Source: Micromonospora sp. NBC_01796 (GTDB lineage Bacteria; Actinomycetota; Actinomycetes; Mycobacteriales; Micromonosporaceae). From it: 64,000 nt of DNA. Positions within the stretch are counted from its first letter, which is position 1. Each line of letters opens with the position of its first letter. The stretch spans positions 6,494,001-6,558,000 of the forward strand of contig NZ_CP109078.1 in assembly GCF_035917455.1 (NCBI RefSeq). The letters are read 5' to 3'. The notes beneath the pieces are model-generated. The model saw only the letters and a program-made list of their open reading frames with translations, was not told where the DNA came from and searched no databases. Below are positions 1-8,431 of the stretch, in pieces. A program made the translations under genes and the position numbers.

Positions 1-1
1 G

Positions 2-481
2 ATCGACGCCGCGCCGTTCCGGGGCGTGCTGCCGTTGCCGATCTCGGCGCTGCGGTCGGCCGCACCGGTGCTCGGCAACCCGGCCAACTGGCACCGTGCC
101 GTGCCACTCACGTACGACCAGTTCCGGTTCGCGTTCGCCAACGCGGTGACCGAGGACGAGGCGCGGCAGCTCTACGACACGTACGCCGTACCGGCGCCGG
201 GGGCACCGCTGTTCCAGGCCGCGGCGGCGAACCTGAACCCGTGGACCGAGGCGAAGGTGGACAGCACCAACCCGGAGCGGGGGCCGCTGCTGGTCGTCTC
301 CGGCGAGCGGGACCACACGGTGCCGAGGGCGATCTCCGAGGCGACGTACGACAAGCAGAAGCGCAACGAGGGCGTGACCGAGTTCGTGGAGATCCCCAAC
401 CGCGGACACGCGCTCACCATCGACAGCGGCTGGCGCGAGGTCGCCGACACCGCTCTGGCCTTCGTCAAGCGGTTCGTCTAG
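2..481 (+). CDS. Alpha/beta hydrolase, C-terminal part (5' end outside window)
   Basis: The reading frame is already open at the left edge and ends at TAG 479-481, so the gene starts upstream of the window. The visible 159 residues are the C-terminal half of an alpha/beta-hydrolase fold. The acid-bearing loop reads VVSGERDHTVP, which supplies the catalytic Asp. The histidine loop reads IPNRGHALTID, which supplies the catalytic His. The nucleophile elbow (GxSxG) would lie in the missing part. The fold is shared by esterases, lipases and haloperoxidase-like enzymes, so the substrate cannot be given. The first internal ATG at 26 is simply a methionine within the open frame. Confidence 0.85.
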   Translation: MDAAPFRGVLPLPISALRSAAPVLGNPANWHRAVPLTYDQFRFAFANAVTEDEARQLYDTYAVPAPGAPLFQAAAANLNPWTEAKVDSTNPERGPLLVVSGERDHTVPRAISEATYDKQKRNEGVTEFVEIPNRGHALTIDSGWREVADTALAFVKRFV

Positions 482-561
482 CGGTTCACCGGCGCGGCCG
501 GCGACGCCCACGGGCACCCGCCGGCCGCACCGCCGCAGGCGAGCGAGGAGCGGGACCCCTG

Positions 562-1113
562 TTGGACGACATCTTCCACGAGTGCGAGCTCCGGCCCGTA
601 CGGCTGGTCCTGCCGGAGCGGACCGGCTGGTCCCTCTGGGGCGGGAACACGCCCGAAGGCCGCGACTACCTGCTGCCGGTCGGGCGGCGGTACGCGCTGT
701 TCGACACACCGGAGGCGCTGTGCCGGTACGTCGGAGGTGACCGGTCCTCGCACGTGCTCGCCCGTACACCGGGCTGGACGCGCCTGGTCGAGGCCATCGC
801 CAGCGGTACGCCCGAGATGTCCGACCCGGACGACTTCCGGCTCGACCGGCTGTTCGCCTGGCGTACGGGAGATGGGCTCGGCGGTCTGCTCGACTGCCTC
901 AATCTCGTGTGGGACCTCGGCGCGCAGTTCGACGATCCGCTGCTGATCGGGTTCAGCCGACCCGGTGGTCCGTTGCGCCGCATGTATGACGCGCTGTGGC
1001 TCGACTGTGACGAGGTCGCCGAGCCGGACCAGGTGCAGCGGGCGTCGCGGCAGGCGGTCCTGCGCGTGGCGGAGCTGGCCGTCTGGAATCCGGCCCACGT
1101 CGACCACTCCTGA
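562..1113 (+). CDS. Hypothetical protein, 183 aa
   Basis: I do not recognise the family. A TTG start at 562 is proposed because GGAG at 547-550 sits about 11 nt upstream and the protein pattern becomes regular there (LDDIFHECELRPVRLVLPER). The frame stays open further upstream only as an overprint of the hydrolase gene. The product is soluble and acidic, has no signal peptide or membrane segment, and contains several Trp and Cys residues in its C-terminal half. It lies 80 bp after the hydrolase on the same strand and could be co-transcribed with it. The start codon is the least certain part. Confidence 0.6.
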   Translation: MDDIFHECELRPVRLVLPERTGWSLWGGNTPEGRDYLLPVGRRYALFDTPEALCRYVGGDRSSHVLARTPGWTRLVEAIASGTPEMSDPDDFRLDRLFAWRTGDGLGGLLDCLNLVWDLGAQFDDPLLIGFSRPGGPLRRMYDALWLDCDEVAEPDQVQRASRQAVLRVAELAVWNPAHVDHS

Positions 1114-1166
1114 CCGGTCCGGGTCCCGGTGGCCCGGCGCGACCTTCGATAGGCTCCGCCGGAGCC

Positions 1167-2354
1167 GTGTCGAAGGGATGTCCGATGACCGGGCGGGCAG
1201 GTGTACCGCGAGTGGAGTGGCCGCAGGTGTGTGCCCGGCGCCTGGAGCGGCACGCACTCGGACCCGTGTCGGTCGACGCGAGCCCGGCCGACGTCGCCGG
1301 GGCGATCTGCGGCGCACACGCCCAGGTCCTCTCCGCGGCCGAACTCTCCCTGGGCCTGCGGCTGCAAGGCGCGACCCGGACCGACGTACGCGACGCGTTG
1401 TGGACCGAACGCAGCCTGGTCAAGACGTACGGGCCGCGCGGGACCGTACACCTCTTGCCGACCCGGGACCTGCCGATGTGGACCGGCGCACTGTCGGCGA
1501 TCCCGTCGACGAACCAGTTCCCGGACGACGTGCGGTTGACGGCCGGGCAGACCGAGGAGGTCGTGGGGGCGATCGGCCAGGCGCTGGAGGACGCCGAGTT
1601 GACCGTCGAGGAGCTGGGTGAGGCGGTGCTGGCGGCCACCGGGACGTGGGCGGGTGACCTCGTCGTACCGGCGTTCCAGGAGAAGTGGCCGCGCTGGCGG
1701 CAGGCGATCACGGTGGCGGCGCACCGGGGCGCGCTCTGCTTCGGACCCAACCGTGGCAGGCGGGTCACGTACACCAATCCGCACCGGTGGTTGCCCGGCT
1801 TCCGGCCCAACCGGGGCAAGACGGCCCTCACGAAGGTCGTACGGCAGTACCTGCACGCGTACGGACCGGCGACGTCGAAGCAGTTCGCCCAGTGGATCGG
1901 GGGACCGCCCGGCTGGGCGGCGGAACTGTTCGACTCGCTCTCCGGCGAGTTGCGCGAGGTCGAGTTCGACGGCTCCCCGGCCTGGTTGGCGGCCGACGAC
2001 AAGGTGCTGCCGGAGATCGAGCCTGGCGGCGTACGGCTGCTCCCGTACTTCGACGCGTACACGGTCGGCAGCCATCCCCGCAAGCGGCTCTTCCCGGGCC
2101 GGGCGGCGGAGCGGGCGCTGAGCCGCACCGGTCAGGCGGGAACCTTCCCGGTGCTGCTGGTCGACGGCACGGTTGCCGGGGTCTGGCACCTACGTCGCGC
2201 CGGGCGCAAGCTCGACGTCACCGTGGAGTCCCTGCACCGGCTCGGCAAGGGCAGGCAGGCCGAGCTCGAGGACGAGGTGGAGCGGGTCGGTCGGATCCTC
2301 GAGGGCACACCCCGGTTGACGATGGGCACCGTGACCGTGGGCGGCCACGCGTAG
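1167..2354 (+). CDS. Winged-helix AlkZ-like protein (HTH_42 family), H-x-Q variant
   Basis: This 395-residue protein belongs to the winged-helix HTH_42 family, which includes the DNA glycosylase AlkZ. The conserved N-terminal part carries CGAHAQVLSAAELSLGLR, then RDALWTERSLVKTYGPRGTVHLL and a long C-terminal part with typical YFDAYTVGSHPRKRLFPG. In AlkZ the catalytic motif is Q-x-Q; here the equivalent reads H51-A-Q53, the variant described for one branch of AlkZ-like proteins. By family, such enzymes remove bulky or cross-linked alkyl adducts by base excision in the cytoplasm. Start: GTG 1167; an ATG at 1185 in the same frame is equally possible. A second, Q-x-Q paralogue lies at 47549-48610. 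Activity is inferred only. Confidence 0.8.
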   Translation: MSKGCPMTGRAGVPRVEWPQVCARRLERHALGPVSVDASPADVAGAICGAHAQVLSAAELSLGLRLQGATRTDVRDALWTERSLVKTYGPRGTVHLLPTRDLPMWTGALSAIPSTNQFPDDVRLTAGQTEEVVGAIGQALEDAELTVEELGEAVLAATGTWAGDLVVPAFQEKWPRWRQAITVAAHRGALCFGPNRGRRVTYTNPHRWLPGFRPNRGKTALTKVVRQYLHAYGPATSKQFAQWIGGPPGWAAELFDSLSGELREVEFDGSPAWLAADDKVLPEIEPGGVRLLPYFDAYTVGSHPRKRLFPGRAAERALSRTGQAGTFPVLLVDGTVAGVWHLRRAGRKLDVTVESLHRLGKGRQAELEDEVERVGRILEGTPRLTMGTVTVGGHA

Positions 2355-2392
2355 GGCGTCACGCGTGCCTGGTGGAGCGCGACGGGATCCGG

Positions 2393-3538
2393 TCAGCGGT
2401 CGGCCAGCCCGGCGAGCCGTCCGACCACCCGGCCCCGGGCGGTCGGGTGGCTGGACAGCAGCCGGAGCGCCGCGTTGCGCAGCGGGCGCAGTGCGGGCGG
2501 GGTGGTGGCGATCCGGGTGAGCCGTTCGGCGAACCCGACCATCTCCCGCGCCACCGACCGGCGGCTCGTCGCGTACGCGTCGAGCACGGTTTCGGGGGCG
2601 CCGGAGAGGACGTCGGCCAGGGCGTCCGCGAGCGCCGCGCCGTCGCGCAGGCCGAGGTTCATGCCCTGTCCGCCAGCGGGGCTGAACACGTGCCCGGAGT
2701 CCCCGGCGAGCAGCACCGGACCGGCCCGGAACGACTCCGCCACCCGGTGGTGCACCCGGAAACGCGAGCCCCAGACCAGTTCGGTCACCGTGCTGCGTCG
2801 TGCGGCCGGGCCGCGGGCGTCGAGCAGTGACTGCGCGTACGCCACGTCGGGGTGTTCCGGCGGGTCGTCGACCTCGGCCACGATCCGGATGCTGCCGTTC
2901 GGCAGTGGTGCCCAGACCAGCAGTCCGGTGTGGGAAAAGAAAAGCACCAGTTCGTCGCGGGGGAGTGTGGTGTCGACCCGGATGTCGGCGAGGACGAACG
3001 ACTTCGCGCTGTCCGTACCGGGGAAGTCGATGCCGGCCTGTTGCCGGACGGTGCTGTGGATGCCGTCCGCGCCGACCACGTAGCGGGCGCGGACGGTCTC
3101 CCCGCCGGCGAAGGTGACCCGGCTGCCGGGTCCGTCGGCCGCCAGGCCCACCACCGGGTACGGCCGGAGCACCCGACCGCCGAGCGCGGTGAGCCGGTCG
3201 AGGAGCACCTTTTCGGTTACCGACTGCGGCACCAGCAGCACGTACGGGAACGGGGTCGGCAGGCCGTCGAAACGCATGGTCAGCAGGGTCCGGTCGTGAT
3301 CTCGGAGGGTGACCCGGGTGGCGGGGACGCCCTGCTCCACCAGTGGTCCGGCGGCACCGAGGGTGGCCAGCACCTCGAGCGTCCGGGCGTGTACCCCGTT
3401 GGCGCGGGAGGTGTTGTGGCCCTCGGCCACCCGGTCGACCACGGTGACGTCGACGCCGCGCCGAGCGAGGGCCACGGCGGTGACCAACCCGGTCGGACCG
3501 GCACCGACAACGAGTACGTCGCAGTTGCTGGGCAGCAT
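2393..3538 (-). CDS. FAD-dependent aromatic monooxygenase (PF01494 type)
   Basis: The 381-residue product is a class A flavoprotein monooxygenase. It begins with the dinucleotide-binding motif VVGAGPTGLVTAVALARRG, has the mid-protein YVVGADGIHSTVRQ motif (DG fingerprint contacting FAD and NADPH), and ends with VLLAGDSGHVFSPAGGQGMNLGLRDG (GD motif for the FAD ribityl). Such enzymes hydroxylate aromatic or polyketide substrates with NAD(P)H and O2. The start at 3538 is chosen because CCGGAGGTAA lies immediately upstream; the frame stays open further up without an RBS. The gene is divergent from a TetR regulator across a 108-bp region, so control by that repressor is likely. The substrate is unknown. 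Confidence 0.85.
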   Translation of the reverse strand: MLPSNCDVLVVGAGPTGLVTAVALARRGVDVTVVDRVAEGHNTSRANGVHARTLEVLATLGAAGPLVEQGVPATRVTLRDHDRTLLTMRFDGLPTPFPYVLLVPQSVTEKVLLDRLTALGGRVLRPYPVVGLAADGPGSRVTFAGGETVRARYVVGADGIHSTVRQQAGIDFPGTDSAKSFVLADIRVDTTLPRDELVLFFSHTGLLVWAPLPNGSIRIVAEVDDPPEHPDVAYAQSLLDARGPAARRSTVTELVWGSRFRVHHRVAESFRAGPVLLAGDSGHVFSPAGGQGMNLGLRDGAALADALADVLSGAPETVLDAYATSRRSVAREMVGFAERLTRIATTPPALRPLRNAALRLLSSHPTARGRVVGRLAGLADR

Positions 3539-3646
3539 CGTTACCTCCGGCAGAGCCAATGCCAACACTTGTTTGCCAACGCCTGTTGACAACGGTAGGT
3601 GTGTGTTGACGTCGATGTCAACGGCCGTTGGCCTACACTCGTTGAC
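3539..3646. promoter_or_regulatory. Divergent promoter/operator between monooxygenase and tetR
   Basis: The 108-bp gap holds a perfect inverted repeat TTGACGTCGATGTCAA (3606-3621), flanked by further GTTGAC/GCCAAC words at 3564-3593 and 3641-3646. A -10-like TACACT (3634-3639) ends 7 nt before the tetR ATG, as in a leaderless actinobacterial promoter. The palindrome lies just upstream of this -10 box and is the best candidate TetR operator. No footprint data are available. Confidence 0.5.
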
Positions 3647-4312
3647 ATGTCTCCGCGTGATCGAGGTGCGGCCTCGGCCGCCGCAGCCCCCGGCGCCGGG
3701 TCCGGGCCGGCGGCGGCTGATCCGGCGGCGCCGCCGCGCCGGTCCGACGCCACCCGTGCGGCGATCCTGCGGGCAGCCCGCGAACGGTTCGCCGCCGACG
3801 GCTACGACCGGGCCACCATCCGGGCGATCGCCACGGACGCGGCGATCGACCCGTCGATGGTGATGCGTTACTACGGCAGCAAGGAACGGCTGTTCGCCGC
3901 CGCCGCCGAGTTCGACCTGCGGCTGCCGGACTTCGGCGACCTACCGGCGGACAGGATCGGGTCCGCGCTCGTCGCGCACTTCCTCGACCGGTGGGAGGAG
4001 GACGAGACGATGATCGCCCTGCTCCGGGCGGGGGCGACCAACCCTGCGGCGGCAGAGCGGATGCGGCAGATCTTCGCCGACCAGGTCGCTCCGGCGATCG
4101 GTGCCTTTGCCGTACGCGTCGGGGTTCCCTCGCCCGGCGGGGATGCGGCGCTGTCAGCCGAGCAGCGGGCCGGCCTGATCACCAGCCAGGTGCTCGGCCT
4201 GGCGCTGACCCGCTATGTTCTCCGGCTGCCGCCGGTGGTCGGGATGGACCGTGCGGTGCTGGTCGACTGGCTCGGCCCCACCATCCAGCGCTACCTGCTC
4301 GGGCGCCCGTAG
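3647..4312 (+). CDS. TetR family transcriptional regulator
   Basis: The N-terminal helix-turn-helix is clear: TRAAILRAARERFAADGYDR followed by ATIRAIATDAAIDPSMVMRYYGSKERLF, the standard TetR recognition helix and YxxSKE motif. The C-terminal ligand domain matches the TetR_C type (DETMIALLRAGATNPAAAERM). Length is 221 residues, normal for the family. ATG 3647 is preferred over a GTG 48 nt upstream: a TACACT -10 box lies 7 nt before it, so the mRNA is probably leaderless. A 38-residue Ala/Pro-rich stretch precedes the HTH. It presumably represses itself and the divergent monooxygenase. Its last 159 bp are overlapped on the other strand by the end of the next gene. Confidence 0.88.
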   Translation: MSPRDRGAASAAAAPGAGSGPAAADPAAPPRRSDATRAAILRAARERFAADGYDRATIRAIATDAAIDPSMVMRYYGSKERLFAAAAEFDLRLPDFGDLPADRIGSALVAHFLDRWEEDETMIALLRAGATNPAAAERMRQIFADQVAPAIGAFAVRVGVPSPGGDAALSAEQRAGLITSQVLGLALTRYVLRLPPVVGMDRAVLVDWLGPTIQRYLLGRP

Positions 4313-5194
4313 CCCGACGGTCGGAAACTTCCCCACGACGGGTACGACGTCGGTGCCGAGTCGTTCGAGCACGTCCAGGCGTGGTAGCTGCGGCACCGCG
4401 CCGATCGCCACGTCGAGCCCGAGTTCGCTGAGCCGGCCGAGTTCGTCGATCAGCTCGCCGGTCTTCTCGCCGTTGTCCCCGATGTCCATGAACTGGTAGA
4501 CGGTCTTGGTGATCTCGTCGTAGTCGCGGCCCTCGTTCTCGCAGTGCTGGCGGAGTACGTCGAGCTTGCGGGGCAGTTCGGGGGTGTTGAACAGGTTGCA
4601 CGCCTGCGCGTACTTCGCCACCAGTCGCAGGGTCTTCTTCTCCCCGCTCCCGCCGACCATGATCGGCGGGTGGGGCCGGGCCAGCGACTGCGGCGAGTTC
4701 AGCAGGCGGGTGGCCTCGATGTGCCGGCCGGAGTAGGGACCGTCGTCGTCCGACCACATACCGAGCACGAACTGGAGGGTCTCCTCCAGCAGCTCGAAGC
4801 GCTCGGCGAGCGGCGGGAATCCGAAACCCAGCCCGCGCGACTCCTCCTCGTTCCAGCCGGCCCCGAGGCCGAGCACCGCTCGCCCCCCGGACAGTACGTC
4901 CAACGTCGTCACGATCTTCGCGAGCAGCCCGGCCGGCCGGTGGTGTACGCCGCTGATCAGGGTCAGGAGTTTGACGCGCTCGGTGTGGGCGGCCAGGAAC
5001 CCGAGCGTCGTGTACGCCTCCAGCATCTCGGCCTCGGTCGGCCCGACGGTCGGGATCTGGAAGAAGTGGTCCATCAGGGCGAGATACTCGAAGCCCGCCT
5101 GGTCCGCCGTACGGGCGACCGCCGCCAGGTCGCTACCGAGACCGGCCGGCCCGTTCGGCCAGGTGAAGGTGGCGATCTGCATACCAAGCAACAT
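4154..5194 (-). CDS. LLM-class F420-dependent oxidoreductase with C-terminal run-on
   Basis: The protein is a luciferase-like TIM-barrel oxidoreductase of the F420-dependent group: MQIATFTWPNG at the start, GFEYLALMDHFFQ, LTLISGVHHRPAGLLAKIVTTLDVLSGGRAVLGLGAGW and PPIMVGGSGEKKTLRLVAKYAQ. These enzymes use reduced coenzyme F420 for hydride transfer. Family members normally stop near the motif seen here as GTDVVPVVGKF. In this gene no stop follows, and the frame continues about 50 codons across the 3' end of the convergent tetR gene before TGA at 4154-4156. The added tail (Arg/Gln/Gly-rich) has no recognisable domain, which suggests loss of the original stop. Start ATG 5194 has GGGAAAG upstream; ATG 5182 is an alternative. 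Confidence 0.85.
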   Translation of the reverse strand: MLLGMQIATFTWPNGPAGLGSDLAAVARTADQAGFEYLALMDHFFQIPTVGPTEAEMLEAYTTLGFLAAHTERVKLLTLISGVHHRPAGLLAKIVTTLDVLSGGRAVLGLGAGWNEEESRGLGFGFPPLAERFELLEETLQFVLGMWSDDDGPYSGRHIEATRLLNSPQSLARPHPPIMVGGSGEKKTLRLVAKYAQACNLFNTPELPRKLDVLRQHCENEGRDYDEITKTVYQFMDIGDNGEKTGELIDELGRLSELGLDVAIGAVPQLPRLDVLERLGTDVVPVVGKFPTVGLRAPEQVALDGGAEPVDQHRTVHPDHRRQPENIAGQRQAEHLAGDQAGPLLG

Positions 5195-5412
5195 GGAGTA
5201 CCACGCTTTCCCTTTTATCCGCTGATTGCTCTCATAGAACACCCGTTGGTGGCTCTCCGTGGTCAGGTGGCGCCCCACCGTCGCGGCGTGTCGCCGACGG
5301 CGGGACGGCAGACGGCCCGGACGGCAGACGGCCCGGAAATGTCCCAGCCGCGTGCGATGCTGGCCCCGCCCCCGATCGGAGCACTCCCACCGCAACCAGT
5401 ACGAGGACGCGC

Positions 5413-6510
5413 ATGCCCACCGCCGACGAACTCATCAGCACAACGACGGTGACCCACCTCGTGCGCGTACTCGCCGACGTGGCGCCGCGGCGCCGTTGGG
5501 ACGGTGTCGCCGCGAGTGGCGCGGCGCTGGTCGGTCTGACCCTCAGTGAACGGGCGCTGGCCATCCGCGACGCCCTGCTGGCCGATCTGCCCGACTCCTA
5601 CCGGTCCTCTGCGGCGATCCTGCGCGACGCCCTGGCCGACCCGTCCTTCACCGGCTGGATGATCTGGCCGGTCACCGAGGCCGTCGCGGTACGCGCACTC
5701 GCCTCACCCGAGGCCGGTGACTTCGAGTCCGGGCTCGGCCTGCTCGCCGAGCTGACCGGCCGGCTCACCGGCGAGTTCGCGCTGCGTACGTTCCTCAACG
5801 CCGACCTCGACCGGACCCTGGCGACCGTCATCGGGTGGACTACCCATCCGGACGAACACGTACGCCGGCTGGCCAGCGAGGGCACCCGGCCCCGGCTGCC
5901 GTGGGCCAAGCGGGTTCCGGAGCTGACCCGGCGCCCCGACGCCACCGTCGCGATCCTCGACGCCCTCTACCGGGACGAGGTCGAGTACGTCCGACGCTCG
6001 GTGGCGAACCACCTCAACGACCTCAGCCGGCTCGATCCGGAGCTGGCGGTCACCACCGCGACGCGCTGGCTGGAGCGACCCGAGCCGTCCACCCCGCGCC
6101 TGGTCCGGCACGCGATGCGCACCCTGGTCAAGGCCGCCGACCCCGACGCCCTGGCGCTGCTGGGCTTCCCGCCCCCGGTCGGGGTCGTGGTCACCGGCCC
6201 GCACCTGGACAGGACGGCCGTACCCCTCGGGGGTGAGGTCGGCTTCGAGATCGTGGTCGGCAACAACGGCGACCGGGACGCCAACCTCGTCGTCGACTAC
6301 GTCGTGCACTTCCGCAAGGCGAACGGGAGCCTGGCGCCGAAGGTCTTCAAGCTGGCCAACCGGGTCCTCGCACCCGGACAGCAGCTCACGCTGAGCCGCC
6401 GGCACTCCTTCAAACCGATCACCACCCGCCGGTACCACCCCGGCCAGCACGCGATCGAGGTCCAGGTCAACGGCGTACGGTCCGGAATGGTCGACTTCGA
6501 CCTCGGCTGA
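5413..6510 (+). CDS. alkC: AlkC-like alkylpurine DNA glycosylase (HEAT repeats plus Ig-like domain)
   Basis: The 365-residue protein has an alpha-helical HEAT-repeat array (about residues 1-250; for example RDALADPSFTGWMIWPVTEAVA, HPDEHVRRLASEGTRPRLPWA and DEVEYVRRSVANHLNDLS) typical of the AlkC/AlkD DNA alkylation-repair family. The segment RRLASEGTRPRLPWA is a family signature. Residues about 255-365 form an Ig-like beta domain (VTGPHLDRTAVPLGGEVGFEIVV... ending QVNGVRSGMVDFDLG), which is characteristic of one AlkC branch and absent from AlkD. By family, it excises cationic lesions such as 3-methyladenine and 3-methylcytosine without base flipping. ATG 5413 follows a GAGGAC element. It is the third probable alkylation-repair protein in the window. 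Confidence 0.82.
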   Translation: MPTADELISTTTVTHLVRVLADVAPRRRWDGVAASGAALVGLTLSERALAIRDALLADLPDSYRSSAAILRDALADPSFTGWMIWPVTEAVAVRALASPEAGDFESGLGLLAELTGRLTGEFALRTFLNADLDRTLATVIGWTTHPDEHVRRLASEGTRPRLPWAKRVPELTRRPDATVAILDALYRDEVEYVRRSVANHLNDLSRLDPELAVTTATRWLERPEPSTPRLVRHAMRTLVKAADPDALALLGFPPPVGVVVTGPHLDRTAVPLGGEVGFEIVVGNNGDRDANLVVDYVVHFRKANGSLAPKVFKLANRVLAPGQQLTLSRRHSFKPITTRRYHPGQHAIEVQVNGVRSGMVDFDLG

Positions 6511-6532
6511 TGCGGCGACTGCCCGGCACCGG

Positions 6533-7861
6533 CTACCGGTTGCTGGGCACCTGGCCCGACGCCTGTCGGACCTCGTCGTCGCCACCGGCCGACTCACCCG
6601 ACCGGGGACGCAACCGGACCTTCGTGATCGCGTGTCCGGTCACCTCGACCACCGCCGCGGTGAACGCCGGCACCTCGATGGTCTCGCCGGGCGCGGTCGG
6701 GATGTGACCGAGGCGGGCCAGTACCAAACCGGCGATGGTGGTGTAGTCGCCGTCGTCGGCCTCGTCCAGGTCGAGCCCGAGATCGGGCAGGTCGTGGATG
6801 GGGAAGGTGCCGGAGAGCAGCAGGGTGCCGCCCGGCTCCCGGATCACCGCCTGGACGTCCCGGTCGGTTTCGTCGTAGATCTCCCCGACGATCTCCTCGA
6901 TCAGGTCCTCCATCGTCACGATGCCGTCGATCGAGCCGCGCTCGTCCACCACCAGGGCGAACTGCTGCCGTTGCTGGCGCATCTGCCGGATAGCGTCGGT
7001 CACGCCCAGGGTCTCCGGCATGAACAGCGCCTCGGACGCGTGGTCGGCCACCACGCCGGTGCCGTCGAGCAGGTCCCGCAGGTGCACCACCCCGACGACG
7101 TTGTCCAGACCGGCCCGGGTGACCACAGGTGCCCGGGACTGACCCGACTTCGCGAGCACCCGCAGCCCCTCGGCGGTCGGCATGTCCGCCGGCAGGGTGG
7201 TCACCTCGCCCCGGGGCACCAGGATCTCCCGCAGGATCCGGTCGGCCACCTCGAAGGCACCGCTGATGATCGTCCGGTGTTCGGCGGTCAGGCTCGGCTG
7301 CGCGGCGACCATGTCCCGCAGCTCCTCGGCGGTGACCTCCTCCCTGCCCCCGTCGGGGTCGGCGCCGGTCAGCCGTACGACCGTGTTCGTGGCCCGGCTG
7401 AGCAGCCACACCGCCGGTCGGGAGAACGTGGAGAGCATGTCCAACGGGCGGGCCACGACCAGCGCCCAACCCTCGGTACGTTGCATCGCGATCCGCTTCG
7501 GGGCCAACTCGCCGAAGACCAGGGTGAGGAAGGTCAGCACGATGGTCACCAGGACGATCGAGACCGGCTCGGCGGCCGACCCGAGAAAGCCCAGCGGCTC
7601 GACCAGCGGCGCGGAGAGCGAGACCGCGGCGGCGGCCGAGGCGAGGAAACCGGCCAGGGTGATGCCGATCTGGATGGTGGCCAGGAACCGGTTCGGATCC
7701 CGGGCCAACCGGGCCAGTACCCGCCCCGTACGCGACCCGCGCTCCAACCGTTGCAGCTGGCTCTCCCGCAACGACACCAGGGCCATCTCGCTACCCGAGA
7801 AGACCGCGTTGACCAGCACCAACACTGCTACCAGCGCCACCTGAAACCCGTAGCCACCCAC
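6533..7861 (-). CDS. CNNM/CBS/CorC_HlyC family membrane protein
   Basis: The 442-residue protein has the three-part architecture of CNNM/hemolysin C-type membrane proteins. An N-terminal DUF21/CNNM transmembrane domain (about 1-190) contains FSGSEMALVSLRE and FGELAPKRIAMQ. A CBS-domain pair follows (about 205-335, with ILVPRGEVTTLPADM and GIVTMEDLIEEIVGEIYDE), then a C-terminal CorC_HlyC domain (about 345-430, FPIHDLPDLGLDL). Related proteins are linked to magnesium or cobalt efflux and membrane protection; the 'hemolysin' name is historical. GTG 7861 is preceded by GAGGAAGG. The gene is convergent with alkC and divergent from the small stress membrane protein gene. Confidence 0.87.
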   Translation of the reverse strand: MGGYGFQVALVAVLVLVNAVFSGSEMALVSLRESQLQRLERGSRTGRVLARLARDPNRFLATIQIGITLAGFLASAAAAVSLSAPLVEPLGFLGSAAEPVSIVLVTIVLTFLTLVFGELAPKRIAMQRTEGWALVVARPLDMLSTFSRPAVWLLSRATNTVVRLTGADPDGGREEVTAEELRDMVAAQPSLTAEHRTIISGAFEVADRILREILVPRGEVTTLPADMPTAEGLRVLAKSGQSRAPVVTRAGLDNVVGVVHLRDLLDGTGVVADHASEALFMPETLGVTDAIRQMRQQRQQFALVVDERGSIDGIVTMEDLIEEIVGEIYDETDRDVQAVIREPGGTLLLSGTFPIHDLPDLGLDLDEADDGDYTTIAGLVLARLGHIPTAPGETIEVPAFTAAVVEVTGHAITKVRLRPRSGESAGGDDEVRQASGQVPSNR

Positions 7862-8062
7862 GCCGCGACGCCTTCCTCACCTGACTGGTCGAAGCACAAA
7901 ACTAACCGGCCGCACCGTCATGCCCAATCCAGCCGGGAACCACGCCCATCGTACGCATCGACGTGGCTCTACTCCGTGCTCGACAGCCCGTTCACACTGG
8001 GATTGAGCTGGCCCGCCGCGCGGGTGGACAGGCGCGGCAGACATCGAAGGGAAGGAACCGAC

Positions 8063-8332
8063 ATGGAGATCAGTGGCATCTTCACCGCCCTCGTCATCGG
8101 CCTCGTCATCGGCGCCCTCGGGCGTCTCGTCGTACCCGGGAGGCAGAGCATCCCGATCTGGCTCACCCTGGTCATCGGCATCCTCGCCGCCCTGCTCGGC
8201 ACGATCATCGCCGGGGCGATCGACGTCGCCGACACCGACGGTGTCGACTGGATCGAGATCGCCCTGCAGGTCGGCCTCGCCGCCGTGGGCGTCGCGCTGG
8301 CCGCGGGTGCGTACGGCCGACGTACGCCGTGA
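8063..8332 (+). CDS. GlsB/YeaQ/YmgE-type small stress membrane protein
   Basis: This 89-residue protein has three hydrophobic segments and the glycine-rich beginning FTALVIGLVIGALGRLVVPG typical of the transglycosylase-associated/GlsB-YeaQ-YmgE family (PF04226). These are inner-membrane proteins induced by general stress; the molecular role is unresolved. ATG 8063 follows GAAGGGAAGGA, a strong ribosome binding site. The family usually has about 80-90 residues, so the gene is full length. It is monocistronic and followed by a strong hairpin. Confidence 0.85.
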   Translation: MEISGIFTALVIGLVIGALGRLVVPGRQSIPIWLTLVIGILAALLGTIIAGAIDVADTDGVDWIEIALQVGLAAVGVALAAGAYGRRTP

Positions 8333-8350
8333 TCGGTAACGACGGACAGC

Positions 8351-8387
8351 ACGCTCCCGGAATGCCCAGCACCGATTCCGGGAGCGT
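8351..8387. terminator. Bidirectional hairpin terminator
   Basis: Perfect 13-bp arms ACGCTCCCGGAAT and ATTCCGGGAGCGT flank an 11-nt loop. The hairpin lies between the convergent stress membrane protein gene (ends 8332) and the flavoprotein gene (ends 8432), so it probably serves both strands. There is no U-tract, as is common in high-GC actinobacteria. Confidence 0.75.
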
Positions 8388-8431
8388 CGCCGCCGCACGC
8401 TTCTCGCGGCCCCTCCGGTCCTACCGGCCGT

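Noticed and set aside
666-2189. 507-codon minus-strand frame over the first genes
   Set aside because: Antisense to the hypothetical protein and AlkZ-like genes; no recognisable sequence.
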